This document shows, one piece after another, positions 32,686 through 44,248 of a stretch of 64,000 nt of DNA. The stretch is from Atkinsonella hypoxylon (lineage: Eukaryota; Ascomycota; Sordariomycetes; Hypocreales; Clavicipitaceae), in the NCBI GenBank assembly GCA_000729835.1, contig JFHB01000001.1, forward strand, positions 62,001 to 126,000, given 5' to 3'. A program made the position numbers and the translations under genes. How positions within the stretch are numbered: position 1 is the stretch's first letter; every line of letters begins with the position of its first letter. Under the pieces are notes generated by a model that was not told the origin of the DNA, ran no database searches, and saw nothing but the letters and a program-made list of their open reading frames with translations.

Positions 32686-34179
32686 ATGTCTCCGACTCCT
32701 CCTCCTTTCCCTCCGAAAGCTCATCAGTTTCACTCGCGCCCTCCGCCCTCGACAACCTCATCAACTCGGCGCAGCACCGTCAATCGAAAAAGCCCATTCC
32801 CTTTATCTATGACACACCCTTTTCGACCTAATCCAACCTCAACGAGCGTTGCCCCTTCAACGGCCGAGGGGAGAGCCATCCCCGTGGACGACACTACAGC
32901 CGAACATCGAACATCTGCATTGCGGGAACTCAACAGTCATTATCCCAGCCGGCATCGCTACGCTAAGTCAACAGGCGCTCAATCCAGCACCTACTCCGAA
33001 CCTGTTATAGTCCGTAGTTATTATTCTCCTGCTCCCACTTGCCACGATAAGTCCAGTCGACGCCGACCTGGTCGCGGTGGGGCCGGTTCCCAAATTGGTG
33101 GGCCAGGGATCGGTACGACCCGCGGCCTGTCATTTGCGAACAAGGTACCTCCAGCTGGAAAAGGCGTGTTGAGTACAATGGCAAGGGCATATCATAGGAA
33201 GATGTCTGCAGTTGATGTAAATCAAAGCGCACATCTACCACCGGTCGAGGCATTCAGTTTCAAGAGCTTCTTAGCCAACATGGAGGCCCAGGCCGCCGGC
33301 GGCGACGACATGAATTCTGATCTGGATAAAATAGCGGAAATATGTGCCAGGTCACGATATTCATTAAGCAACCAGTATGAGGTTCATTATGCTCCTCACG
33401 GGTCAGGATCGTCATTTATGGCATCCTCTCAGAACCGTGAGCCTCAAGGCCCAACATTACAAGCTGTCAACTCAGGTGATGAACAAGTTCTACGAAGTAC
33501 GACGAGGCGGAGAGGGCAGGTTAGAAGAAAAAACAGCAGAGCAATGGGCACTTTGGAGACAATAATGTCATCTAGCCGGTCGTCAGACGAGGAAAAATCC
33601 AAAAAGTCAGCATCTGAACGGGCCGCAGAAGTTCGCGGGCGAACCGTAAGAAAAGCATCTGATCAATCATCATCCACAAAATCGTCAATCAGCGGACGAG
33701 ACGCGTCAAACTCAAAAGGCGAGAGTCGCCAACAACGAACTCCGGCGAGGCGGCCGTCCACCTCGTTGGCGCTGATGGATAGCTCCCGACAGAACGGTCC
33801 ATCGTTAGATGCTTCAAATCCCCGGACTTCCTCATCAGCATTGGTAAGTGATCCTGCATTACCGCAGGCACCAATTTATCAATTAGAAACTCGAACTGCA
33901 ATGGATGTCAGGCCAGTTAGGCCAAAGGCGGTAGAAGATAAGGCGCTCCCACCTCATAAGCCGGACACGCTGGACGCACATATTGCTCGAGGCTCAATGT
34001 CGCCAGTTTGTCGAGAAAACCTCAGCATAAGTATCTTTTCGACGATAACCAGCTGGCTACCGTGGGCGGCTCCATCTAGCCAGTTAAAGCCCAAGGGACG
34101 TGCAGAGAGCAGCTTGAGAGATCTTCTTCATAGCACCGAGCTCAAAGGAGGGAAGAGTATTGGGCCAAATGTGGAGTGA
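32686..34179 (+). CDS. Unrecognised Ser/Pro/Arg-rich protein
   Basis: No family recognised. From the first in-frame ATG (32686) the product is 497 aa. The frame is open further upstream to 32473 without an ATG, so an unseen 5' exon is possible. Composition is dominated by Ser, Pro, Arg and Thr and looks disordered (PTPPPFPPKAH; many RRxS sites such as RRPSTS that could be phosphorylation targets). One ordered-looking stretch (about 225-270) contains VEAFSFKSFLANMEAQAAGGDD and IAEICARSRYSLSNQYEVHY. The C terminus has a hydrophobic patch, ISIFSTITSWLPWAAPS. The uninterrupted 1.5 kb frame with a compositionally consistent product supports a real gene; function cannot be inferred. Confidence 0.65.
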   Translation: MSPTPPPFPPKAHQFHSRPPPSTTSSTRRSTVNRKSPFPLSMTHPFRPNPTSTSVAPSTAEGRAIPVDDTTAEHRTSALRELNSHYPSRHRYAKSTGAQSSTYSEPVIVRSYYSPAPTCHDKSSRRRPGRGGAGSQIGGPGIGTTRGLSFANKVPPAGKGVLSTMARAYHRKMSAVDVNQSAHLPPVEAFSFKSFLANMEAQAAGGDDMNSDLDKIAEICARSRYSLSNQYEVHYAPHGSGSSFMASSQNREPQGPTLQAVNSGDEQVLRSTTRRRGQVRRKNSRAMGTLETIMSSSRSSDEEKSKKSASERAAEVRGRTVRKASDQSSSTKSSISGRDASNSKGESRQQRTPARRPSTSLALMDSSRQNGPSLDASNPRTSSSALVSDPALPQAPIYQLETRTAMDVRPVRPKAVEDKALPPHKPDTLDAHIARGSMSPVCRENLSISIFSTITSWLPWAAPSSQLKPKGRAESSLRDLLHSTELKGGKSIGPNVE

Positions 34180-35022
34180 TCAATCAAAGGGTGATTAAAA
34201 GAATCTGGAAGTCGACAATACCTACAACTGAGATTGTGGTTTGAAATGGGGTCTGCGCTACCCAATCAACATTTTCACACAAAGTTCATTGTTCATTTCG
34301 ACGAAAATGGCTGGCTTTATTTGGAGCTGGGGCGGAGGCATATATGGTGACATGTTGACTGATGTTCTCGACTCTCCTAGTTGTCACAAAGACAGGATGA
34401 TAAGCGAGCTGTTACTTGTTCTACACAGATAGCGACTAATATCAAACATGCCCTGACGCGGATGATCAGCTGACGAGTCAATATCTACAACAAAAGCAAG
34501 GGAATAGCCGAGCAACAGCCACCGCGGATATTAGGCTCAAACCTTGCAGGCATAGCTCGCAAGCTTAGATTCTGTTGCACAAAAATGGGTCGTGGTCACG
34601 CCACAACGTATGTTCACGTTAGTTAGAGACCCCTCTTACCGGGCGACAGATTTCATGTTGACGGGCGCGCCCTACTTAGCCAACACATAAACTCTGGCTG
34701 AACGAATCCAGGACGCAGGAACTTCGATTGGATGCAACTTCTTGAATCCAGCCACCGCATTTGGTCTAGGGCTGGACACTAACGAAAAGTATAAGAGGCA
34801 AATAGCCTTACTACTTTTAGCTTTAAGGCTTGTACGCAATGCAGCTCAAGGGGGTTATTTAAGGACAGCAACTCCTCTCTCTACCTCTCTGTGGGTCGTC
34901 CATCTCGTTGCATTATAAAGGCAAGCTCGTGGTCGAATAATCGGGTATCGTCACGTCTACTAGCCCTGCTGGCCGACATTCTACAATAAAGGCAAGCTTA
35001 CCAATCCACTGCAGGTAACATC
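34180..35022. other. Intergenic region
   Basis: About 840 bases. Two copies of ATAAAGGCAAGCT (near 34914 and 34986) flank a 70-base stretch just before the next reading frame, and CTCTCTCTACCTCTCT lies near 34875. No gene is supported. Confidence 0.5.
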
Positions 35023-35484
35023 ATGACGACACTGGCGCCAGTCCCGTCCTTCTACCCCATCTTCTTCAAATACGTCGACCCGGTAATTGCCCTCTATGGT
35101 GCCTACCTCAACTTCCTCGCTCCAGATGTCGCCGTCTCATCTACGGCACCTCTCTTGAGACACGATCCGAATACAGTTTTCCTCTTTCACCAGGCTGGCG
35201 GTCTAGCACTCGCCGTAGCCGCCATGTCTGCTTTGATCCCGCGCTATTCTAGGGATCTTGGTGTGTGGAAGATCATGCAGTTTGCGCCCCCTGCTGTTTG
35301 ACTTGGCGGGTTTAAGCGGGATGTACTTGGCGCTGGAGAGGCAGGGGAGACTGAGCCCGGCGTTGTGGACGGCTTAGAGAAGGGGTGTGGGGGGACGTAT
35401 GCCTTTCTCACGGTGGTGAGGCTGGCGTTTGTGCTGGGCGTGGGGCTTGGTAAGGGCGAGGGGGTTCAGCTTGCGGATGTGTGA
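35023..35484 (+). pseudogene. DUF7704-like small membrane protein with two frameshifts
   Basis: Starts well: ATG at 35023, then FYPIFFKYVDPVIALYGAYLNFLAPD, the N-terminal pattern of the fungal DUF7704 membrane family, and a second hydrophobic region (HQAGGLALAVAAMSALIPR). At a run of five C (35287-35291) the family-like sequence continues one base out of phase (LLFDLAGLSGMYLALE). It returns to the original frame near 35377, giving GGTYAFLTVVRLAFVLGVGLGKG and a stop at 35482-35484. Without the shifts the product would be about 150 aa, the usual size. The shifts sit partly in a homopolymer, so sequencing error is an alternative to true decay. No GT-AG intron explains the pattern. Confidence 0.5.
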
Positions 35485-37394
35485 GGAGTCATGCTCGTTC
35501 GGTCTGCTGTGTCAGTGCTTGCTGTGAACACTCACAGAATTGGGACATAGGTGGATGGACCGTTCGGTCCATGGCGGAGAGTATGGGAAGAGTGTTCTGG
35601 ACCATGGATTGTTACAGAGGCAAGCTGGTTTTGGTTTACTTATACTTATGGATTGCATATACTCCGGATGTTCACATAATTAACAGCCTTGCCCCTATCA
35701 GCTCGACGTTACAACCAATAACTCACGAGCCAGGCATAACCCATAAAGTCAACTACCATCCATAACATATATAAGCAACCTTCTGTAAGTATCCCTAGTT
35801 TGGGGGTTGGTTCAATAACAGCGAACCGCCCAACGGTTTTCCACGGAATTTAAAGTGCATTATTTAGGTCTTAGTCCAGGCGACTAGTAACGGAATTGCT
35901 GGCTAACTTGAGTCGAAACACAAGAGACACGTGATAGTGGCCCCTGTTTCTCGTCGGGCTCGGCTTCAGCTTAATTGTTTCATCCTTTTGGCAGTGTTAA
36001 GAGAGCGAGCTAGCCGCTTGCAGGGATGTAGGCCAATCAGGACATAGTGGGGTAGAGGGTTCTCAGTCTACACGCACACGTAGGTAGTGTAAAAAAGAGT
36101 ACCGGCAATCTAGCCCTATCCCCTTGGGGACGATAAGGCCCTAGGTATCTGGTGGGTCCACTTTAATTGTTGGCGATTGGGCGCAGCCGGAGTGACCTTA
36201 GGCAATCTTCAAAAGCCAGTAGATTTATAAGATATATAATGTTCCTCTTTGTAACTCAGACTAATGTTAATACTTATATTGTAGTAAAACTTAGAATTTA
36301 GGTGATGTATCTTATACAGCGAATTTAATTGGATCGAGCCCTGTCGCCTTTGTACCTGGAGCCTTATCGTCTCCAAGGGGATACAAATCGCTACTCCACA
36401 CACGCCGCAGCCCCGCCTTGCTAGTGCTGTGTTTTCCCAGATACGAGGTACCTAACATGTATCGAATATAAGTGGGGGCAGTGACCAGCTTGCTCCCTCA
36501 ACACTGCCAACGACGAGCGCTTTCGGCCACACCAGTCACGTTCGACACTCACCACGAACATCGACCTAAGCTTCCCACCAAACCCGTTGGGCTCAGAGAA
36601 TGCTCTCTGCCAATTCCGGGACTCTTCGTATCAGCGCGGGGTGAATTGTCCCACGAACGCCACGAGCGGCATTCATCACCGCCGGAGCTCTGAGCCCGGT
36701 ACTTCAACGCCCGAAGTCTCAACAACACGAAGCCTTGCTTATGTCGCGACAAATAATCCGAATCACCCCCGCTCCGGTAAGACAAACGCCTCGAACGATG
36801 TCCCTGCTTCTGCGACGAATCTCGTTCTGGCAATGCAAGTAGGTAGTGGGCTTACTAAAGAATATGAAACCTCGGAACACCGATGCCGCAGCAAACTACC
36901 AGCAAGGAACGGACAAAGCCTCTTTGTTTTTGTGGGAGAAAGGGAAGAAAAACACCTTAGCTTGAAATGACCACCTCGATAATATGAAGTAATTTGCCTT
37001 CCAATCTCCCTGCCCTAGGTACCTACGCGTGCCAGGCTGGTTCCTAGTGGCAGTCCCGGATATATAGACTCTCACCAGACACGTCTAACAATGCCAAGAA
37101 GCGTCAGCAAGGGTAATGTAATAGTTTAGGCTGTCTTGTGATCTCTAGTCTCCAGGATCCGGGTTGGCGTGCGACAATAGCTTGTAGCCAAAAATAATAA
37201 TCCATATAATAAAATCCATCAGGCATATCACGTGATCTACGCATCAACCCAGACCCACACAAAGCTTCACTTCATTAGCGATTGCTGTGCTATCTTAACG
37301 GGTGAGCTATGAATATAGCCTCTGCTTTCTTCCTCAAGGACATCCAACTCCTGTCACTTCATGGTTAAAAAGCGTTCGCCCAAACAGACACAAG
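35485..37394. other. Intergenic region with a MITE
   Basis: About 1.9 kb lacking supported genes. It contains the inverted-repeat element at 36119-36381 (listed separately), a TAGGTACC-type palindrome near 37015-37025, and AT-rich sequence before the rad3 start. The open frames near 36472-36970 show no domain. Confidence 0.55.
36119..36381. mobile_element. MITE-like element with 29-bp terminal inverted repeats and TA target duplication
   Basis: Ends are TCCCCTTGGGGACGATAAGG (continuing to 36147) and its inverse at 36353-36381. The 29-bp ends match with three mismatches. Flanking TA dinucleotides (36117-36118 and 36382-36383) fit the target-site duplication of Tc1/mariner or Fot1/pogo elements. 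The 263-bp element encodes nothing and its interior is AT-rich, as expected for a non-autonomous miniature element. A parent element with the same ends would confirm the family. Confidence 0.75.
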
Positions 37395-40300
37395 ATGAAA
37401 TTTTACATTGAGTATGAGAACAGGAAGAGATTCGTACAACAAGATCAACCAAGGCTAAGTCACATCACAGTAAACTGCCAGTTCTCTTTCCATATCCCAA
37501 GATTTACCCTGGTACATCTTCCATACAAGAAAACCTTAAAGTTCGAGGCTAACTGAGTGCATATGTCAGAGCAATATGCGTAAGTTTTTTTATTCCAGCT
37601 TCGCGAAATTGATATTGATTTCTGGTTCATAGATACATGTGTGATCTCAAAAGTAGACATACCCTTGTCACATATTTAAATCGTTGACGACATATTGACA
37701 GGTTGTGATCTCAGAAACGCTCGATGCTGGTGGTCATTGCGTATTAGAGATGCCTTCAGGTACCGGGAAAACGGTGTCCCTTCTCTCGCTCATAGTAGCT
37801 TATCAGCAATTCATGCCTGAGAAACGCAAACTCATCTACTGCTCTCGTTCGTTCGCCCATGCCTTCCGAATTCTCCATGCCAGCGCCTTAGTCTTCCTCA
37901 TCGCCCCACTCATCACATAATATTCTTAATGTATATCTCGATACTACTTCGTCATTCAAAAGGCTTACTTCTTTGTCCTGTCAAGGTACAATGTCAGAAA
38001 TTGAGAAGGCTTTGGTGGAGCTAAAAGCACTGATGAAGTATCGAGCCGAGCAACTTGGTTACGAGGAAGACTTCCGTGGGTTGGGCCTGACAAGTCGCAA
38101 GAACCTGTGCCTTCATCCATCTATCAAGCGAGAAAAGAGTGGCTCGGTTGTTGATGCACGTTGCAGAAGTCTTACGGCCGGCTTCGTGAAAGAAAAGAAA
38201 GAGAGGGGTGAGAATGTTGACATATGCAACTACCACGATGTATGTGAATGACTCCGCTCCGAATTTTTCGGATTGTTTTTGCTTTCTGCTTTCGAGGTAG
38301 ACCACGGAGCTCTGTTCCAAGACTCACATCATGGATTGCTAGCCCATTGAGTATGTGCTGATGACGATGTTAGAATCTCGACCTGCTGGAGCCACACGAC
38401 CTGATACCGAATGGCGTTTGGACTTTCGAGGGCATTCTACGTTATGGAGAAGAGCACAAGCAGTGCCCGTATTTCACGGCGCGACGCATGGTGAGCTAGC
38501 CGGAAAAGACACAAAACGACGCTAACAAGAGCCCTAGATGCAATATTGCAACGTCGTCATTTTCTCCTATCATTATCTTCTAGACCCAAAGATCGCGGAA
38601 CGGGTATCACGAGAATTCTCTAAAGACTGTATCGTAGTTTTTGACGAGGCGCACAATATTGACAACGTTTGTATTGAAGCTCTGAGCACAGACATTACAG
38701 AAGACTCCCTTCGCAGGGCGACAAGAGGCGCACAAAATCTGGAACAGAAAATCAATGAGATGCGGGATACCGACCAGGAGCAGCTCCAGAATGAGTATCA
38801 AAAACTGGTGCAAGGACTTCGAGAAGCAGAAGAGGCTCATCAAGAAGATACATTTATGGCAAACCCAGGTACTACTGAGTCTCGGGACATGCTGTACGTT
38901 GAATGCTGACATGTACTAGCTTTGCCTGAGGATCTTCTGAAAGAGGCTATTCCAGGAAACATTAGAAGGGCCGAACATTTTGTCGCATTCCTTAAACGTT
39001 TCATTGAATATCTCAAGGCAAGTGCAAAACACATGGTTTTGCAGTTCCTAGAATACTGACAAATTTAAAAGACGAGAATGAAGGTGCGCCAGGTGATATC
39101 TGAAACGCCTCCTTCGTTTCTAGCCCATCTTAGAGAGCACACGTTCATAGAGAAAAAGCCGCTCAGATTCTGTGCCGAACGACTGACATCTCTGGTACGA
39201 ACGCTTGAACTTATAAATATTGAGGACTACCAGCCTCTACAAGAGGTTGCAACTTTTGCTACCTTAGTGGCTACTTATGAGAAGGGATTCCTTCTCATTC
39301 TCGAGCCATATGAGTCAGATACCGCCGAAGTTCCTAATCCCATCCTACATTTCACATGCCTAGACGCTGCTATCGCGATCCGGCCTGTTTTCGAAAGATT
39401 CTACTCCGTTATTATCACATCAGGTACCATTTCACCGTTGGAAATGTACCCGAAAATGCTGGACTTTTCTACAGTGATTCAAGAGTCTTACAGCATGACA
39501 CTAGCAAGGCGGTCATTCTTGCCCATGATCGTGACACGTGGTAGTGATCAAGCCTCCATCTCAACCGGTTTTCAGGTTCGCAATGAACCCAGCGTTGTGC
39601 GAAACTATGGAACTCTCTTAATAGAATTTGCCAAAATTACTCCGGATGGGGTCGTGGTTTTCTTCCCGTCGTATCTGTATATGGAGTCTATCATCAGTAT
39701 GTGGCAAGGCATGGGCATCCTCGACGAGGTATGGAAGTACAAGCTCATTCTGGTTGAGACACCAGATGCCCAGGAAACATCTCTTGCTCTCGAAACATAC
39801 CGCACAGCATGTTGTAATGGAAGAGGTGCTGTTCTACTGTGCGTGGCACGGGGTAAGGTTTCTGAGGGGATTGATTTCGATCATCAATATGGGCGCACTG
39901 TGCTCTGTATAGGGGTTCCATTCCAGTACACAGAATCACGGATTTTGAAGGCAAGGTTAGAATTCTTGCGAGAGACCTATCGCATTAAAGAAAATGACTT
40001 CTTGTCTTTTGATGCAATGCGACACGCCGCACAGTGTCTTGGTCGAGTTCTTCGGGGAAAGGATGACTACGGAATTATGGTTCTTGCTGACCGCAGATTT
40101 CAGAAGAAGAGAAGTCAATTGCCCAAATGGATTAGTCAAGGACTCCTTGACGTGGATACAAACGTCAGCACCGATATGGCTGTCAGTAGTGCCAGGCGCT
40201 TCCTGAGAACTATGGCTCAGCCCTTTCATGCGAAGGACCAGGACGGTATCAGCACATGGGGTTATCAGGACCTGCAGAAGCACAAGGAGAAGATGGACTT

Positions 40301-40427
40301 GGAGAGAATTCGAGAATTGGAAGAAGCAGCAGAGAAGCCGGTAGAGCAAGTATTCTCCGGGGCTGATGGCTATAATGAATATGGCGAAGGGTTGGAACAA
40401 GAGATGATGGAATTGGACGATTTTTAG
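37395..40427 (+). CDS. rad3: TFIIH DNA helicase Rad3/XPD
   Basis: 5'-3' DNA helicase of TFIIH, needed for nucleotide-excision repair and structurally for RNA polymerase II initiation. Ten exons: 37395-37411, 37471-37511, 37570-37579, 37633-37652, 37715-37846, 37986-38239, 38374-38490, 38538-38868, 38920-39017, 39072-40427; product 791 aa, matching fungal Rad3. Walker A MPSGTGKT places its Lys at residue 48. Four cysteines for the iron-sulphur cluster are seen in NLCLHPS, DARCRSL, DICNYHD and HKQCPYF. DEAH box: [10 protein letters not shown]. Later helicase motifs: [27 protein letters not shown] and [12 protein letters not shown]. The 5' end is broken into very small exons, one of 10 bases. 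The ninth intron starts with GC (AAG|GCAAGT), a rare but accepted donor. Stop lies 140 bases from the convergent DDHD gene. Confidence 0.95.
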
Positions 40428-40567
40428 CAAGGCGACAATTTTCCATATGCACACGATTTGACATGGTTTCCTGGGATAGCTGGCAACTCATACTAGGTAG
40501 CTTCAAAGACGTTGCGCTTGTGACTCCAAAGATCACATATTTGAATGCAGTCATGTACGCCGACGTG

Positions 40568-43500
40568 TTATGAACTTGGCAGCACTATGCTTGCATCATT
40601 TCCCCAATGAAAATTTCTTCGTGCCCTAACAGCTCTCATAACTGGAAGCGTATGCGTACGGCCTGGCTGTCTTCCAATTTCAACACATAACATGCGTATA
40701 AAATCCTGGTTAATCCAGTAACTGGTATGAGCGCTAAGCATATTCAGATATTGGATCTCTAACGGACCGCCTCCAGAATTTAGAAACCAATCAATTTGCC
40801 CATTGTCATTCAAAAGAAATGTTCTTTTTTCGGCAATCTCTTCGCGCGTGAAGTCATGGACCTCTAGCTCTAACTGAGATGGCAGACGCACGGCTTGGGG
40901 GCGCTCGGGTTCGATGGTCAAGGCATCAGGTGATCGAGACAACCCCGGCACTATTTGTCGCATAGCGTCTCCCATCGATCTAAGCATCGACACTGACGTG
41001 CTTGGGACGAATGCTGGCTTTAATGACGCCGCATAAACAGGATCCACCGCTCCATTCAGCAGATATGCGATCGGGTCTTCCTTCGCCAAAACGTTGTAGA
41101 TGTTATCCACTGACAGGCATCCGAATCTGCCCGCATCACTTACAATGTTCTTATCCGTTGTATCTCTGGCATCAGCTCCCGGCTTGCATCGTCCCCGCCG
41201 TGGCATCAGAGCGCCCTGCTCTAGTAATAAGAAAAAGCCAGCTGGGCTGCCTAGTAGGAACAGATTCGTAGTGTCAAACTCAAAAAAGCGAGTCTCCGGA
41301 TCAGATCGGCTGAGATCTATAACCGGGACGGCGGTGGGTTGACGAGAAAGAATATCCACTGCCATGACGCTGCCCAAGGAATGTGCGATGAGATGAACTC
41401 TACCCTTCTCCAAGAAGCTAGGGTTGTTCTGACACCAAATTCGATAGATCCTATTTGCCTCCGAAACAAGAGCATTGATCATCTTAGTTTTGTGGCGAGA
41501 CATGTAGAACGGAATATCAAACATGACATCAGATATCATGCTTCGAACGGCCGGGATCGTGTTTGGTTCAATGTCTTTTAGACTGAATGAGCCTTGAAGA
41601 GGCTTATCGAGTTCTTCACTCTCAATTGCAGCGCTATCTTCGAAGGAAAGACCCATTCTCCAATTCAGTGGCAGTATCATGACACCGTTCTGACCCTGTC
41701 GCATAATAATACGCTGAACAGCTGGGCTATTCATCTCAATGTTGACAGCACGTCGAAATCCATTTATTGCGTGCGTAAAATGGTAGCTTTCTACCCTCTC
41801 TGCAATTTTCTGCCCAATTCCATGAGCAACAAATATAAGGTCAGTCACTTGTCCTTTGTCGTTGTCCGCCTGACATGCATCGCAGGTCTGAGGCGGATCA
41901 GGATCTCGCACCGGATCAGCAGGGAACGTTTCACTTGACACCGTGTGCTTGACGCTGTGCTTCTGACCGTTCAGTCGATCCCAAACACATCGATCGAATC
42001 CTCGAATTACGGGGATTCCAACCGTGAGTCCTTTGGCCAACTTCGACACAGGTCTTCGGCCATAATAAGCCGACGGCTTCAGGGCTGGCTTCAAAAGAAA
42101 GGCCTCCCTTTCATTCTTATAAATAACGTGATAATTAGTGAAAGGTCTATTACTCCGCTCCGACGCAAGTGCTGGTCCTGAACTCTTCGGATCGAGAGTA
42201 CCCTGTGTTGCCGCATCCCCACGCACGCACCTCGCAGCGCAGAAGGGATCCGAGGGCACCTTTGGCTCTGGGTCAGGTAGTTCCCTAGGATGATAGTGCT
42301 TGGAGTCTTGCAGCCACAGACAATGAGATATTTTTTCCTCTCCAGCAGGGCCTACTTCGACAGCGCAACTCATTTCATCCCTCCAAGTCTCTGTCCATGG
42401 TTGTAGTTCCTGATATCCAGCTTCTAACTGATTAGCAACGACTGGAGCGACGGGCATCATTGTATCTCTGATGAAAGGATTAGCAATCGAAAATTCCACA
42501 CAGGTTCAAGCATATACCTGTAAAACCATGTCGCCCTCAATACTACAGCAACATCATTAATCGGAGACCAGTATATCGGTTTCATGTGAAGCATCGGCAG
42601 CGATACTTTGTGCAATCTAGAAATGCCGACAACGACATCTATGCTTGATTCACCATATCTGACGTCACCCAGCTCATATGGAGTACCTGACTCTGATTCA
42701 GGCTGCTCTAGGTTAGAAATATCAGGAACAGATACAGAACCATGGTCTTTATTTGTCCCTGTGAGCTTGTCTGACTTCGGTGGATCTTGCTGGGGTAATG
42801 TCGAGCTTGTGGAGGCATCATTCACACGGACAAAAGGATTTCCAGAGATATCAACGCTCAGGTTTGATAGACGAGCTGTTTCTGGCATATTTCTTACCTC
42901 AGTTGAGTGAACTGTGACTGTAGGCGGTGACCGAGGCCTTCTCTTATTAATGTCAAGGTCTGGAGCAGCTTTGTGAGTGGAAGTTGCGACATCGGTGCCT
43001 AGATATCCATCTTTGTATGCTGAAGTTTGGGGGAGCCCCTTTAGGTGATGTTTATTAGATCGATAAGCGTCTGTGACGTCCTTTTTCTTCATAACCTCGA
43101 AGACACTCTGCGACAACCTTTCGACATTGAGCTCCGTTCGGTACTTTCTGGACAACGAGCAAAACCCCTGTTGAAGCATTTCCACTATGTCTGAGTGCAA
43201 GGACGAGCAGCAGGCTGGGAAATTCGTGGCTAGCTGAGTAGGGTCTGCAATTTCCGAAGACTTTACACGTAGCCCCCCGCCATGTTGCCTTAAGTGTCGT
43301 ATTGCTAGACTCTCCACAAGCTTCTGTATATGTTTTTGCCTCTCCTCTAAATAGTTATCAGCACAGGAGTTCTCGATTTGCAGAGTTCTGACCACCAAAT
43401 GTTCTTTGATGCAGTGTTCTGATGCCAGACTAGCCCATGCTTTTTCTAGCATATTATTATCGCCATGTCCAAAAGGTCGGACTTGTTGCTTCGTAGATTT

Positions 43501-43671
43501 GCTCTTGTCGGGCCGGGATGTATGATACGAGGAAGAAAGGGGTTCGTCGATCGGAATCAAGGATGAATAAAAGAATTGAGAGATAACAGGCGGCGTTCCG
43601 TTCCCACTTGGCGCTCGTAGTGGAGGTGCAAGACGGCACTTAGGGCCATAATTGTGCGACGTGGAAGCCAT
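40568..43671 (-). CDS. DDHD-domain phospholipase (PA-PLA1 family)
   Basis: Predicted intracellular phospholipase A1-type lipase of the DDHD family. Exons (minus strand): 42518-43671 and 40568-42467, separated by a 50-nt intron; product 1017 aa. Across the join the family segment AVVLRATWFY-R-DTMMPV is restored, then PWTETWRDE. The lipase nucleophile lies in HLIAHSLGSVMA (Ser about residue 748), preceded by LIFVAHGIGQ. The DDHD region includes FLLGSPAGFFLLL, DNIYNVLAKEDPIAYLLNG (the Asp/His-rich metal or lipid site) and IDWFLNSGGG. The first ~370 residues are poorly conserved, Ser/Pro rich. The ATG at 43671 is the first in frame. The frame extends 19 codons upstream from a GTG, so a small upstream exon cannot be excluded. 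Tail to tail with rad3. Confidence 0.88.
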
Positions 43672-44248
43672 TGATGGTCGTGGAAAAGGTCGCAGGTATG
43701 ATGCTACGATGACATCTGTTTTTGGCACAGCATCGGATTGTATACGAAAATAAGTTGGTGAGTTACGTCAATAAATTTCACGCTGTAATGGCGTAACAGC
43801 TTATGATGTCGTAGAATAGTTCCGTTAATTGTGTATTTTTATGAGCGACGTCTTTTTGTCTCATCTAAGTACGACATTCAATGGAGCGCCTCCCAGCAGT
43901 GGGGCGGGTATCCCAACCTATCATCGTCAACCTCACCAGCACCAGGTTCTCGTGGCATTATTCATCCACATAGCTGGACCGCGTCCTGTTCTTCCAGTCC
44001 AAGGCACCAAGCATGATTAGGATGGCCGCGTTAATAAGCTGATAACGCAAGAACGGCGTTAAAATTTGCCACCATTGAGAGCTGACTGAACATGTACCTT
44101 TACAACAAGTGTTCTAGGCCATGGAACTTGAGAACCAGCCAAAGTCAATGACACCGCAAAGGGCAGCATATCATCTAACCAGATCTTTCCGTATTGTCAT
44201 AGATATTTGGATCGAATTCCGATACTGTGCGAACCTAATACATTGAGA
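43672..44248. other. Short intergenic region
   Basis: About 580 bases between two minus-strand genes, containing the DDHD gene promoter and the prp3 3' end. No gene or clear repeat is visible. Confidence 0.55.

Noticed and set aside
36209..36403. 64-residue minus-strand frame
   Set aside because: Lies within the non-coding MITE and is explained by its AT-rich interior.
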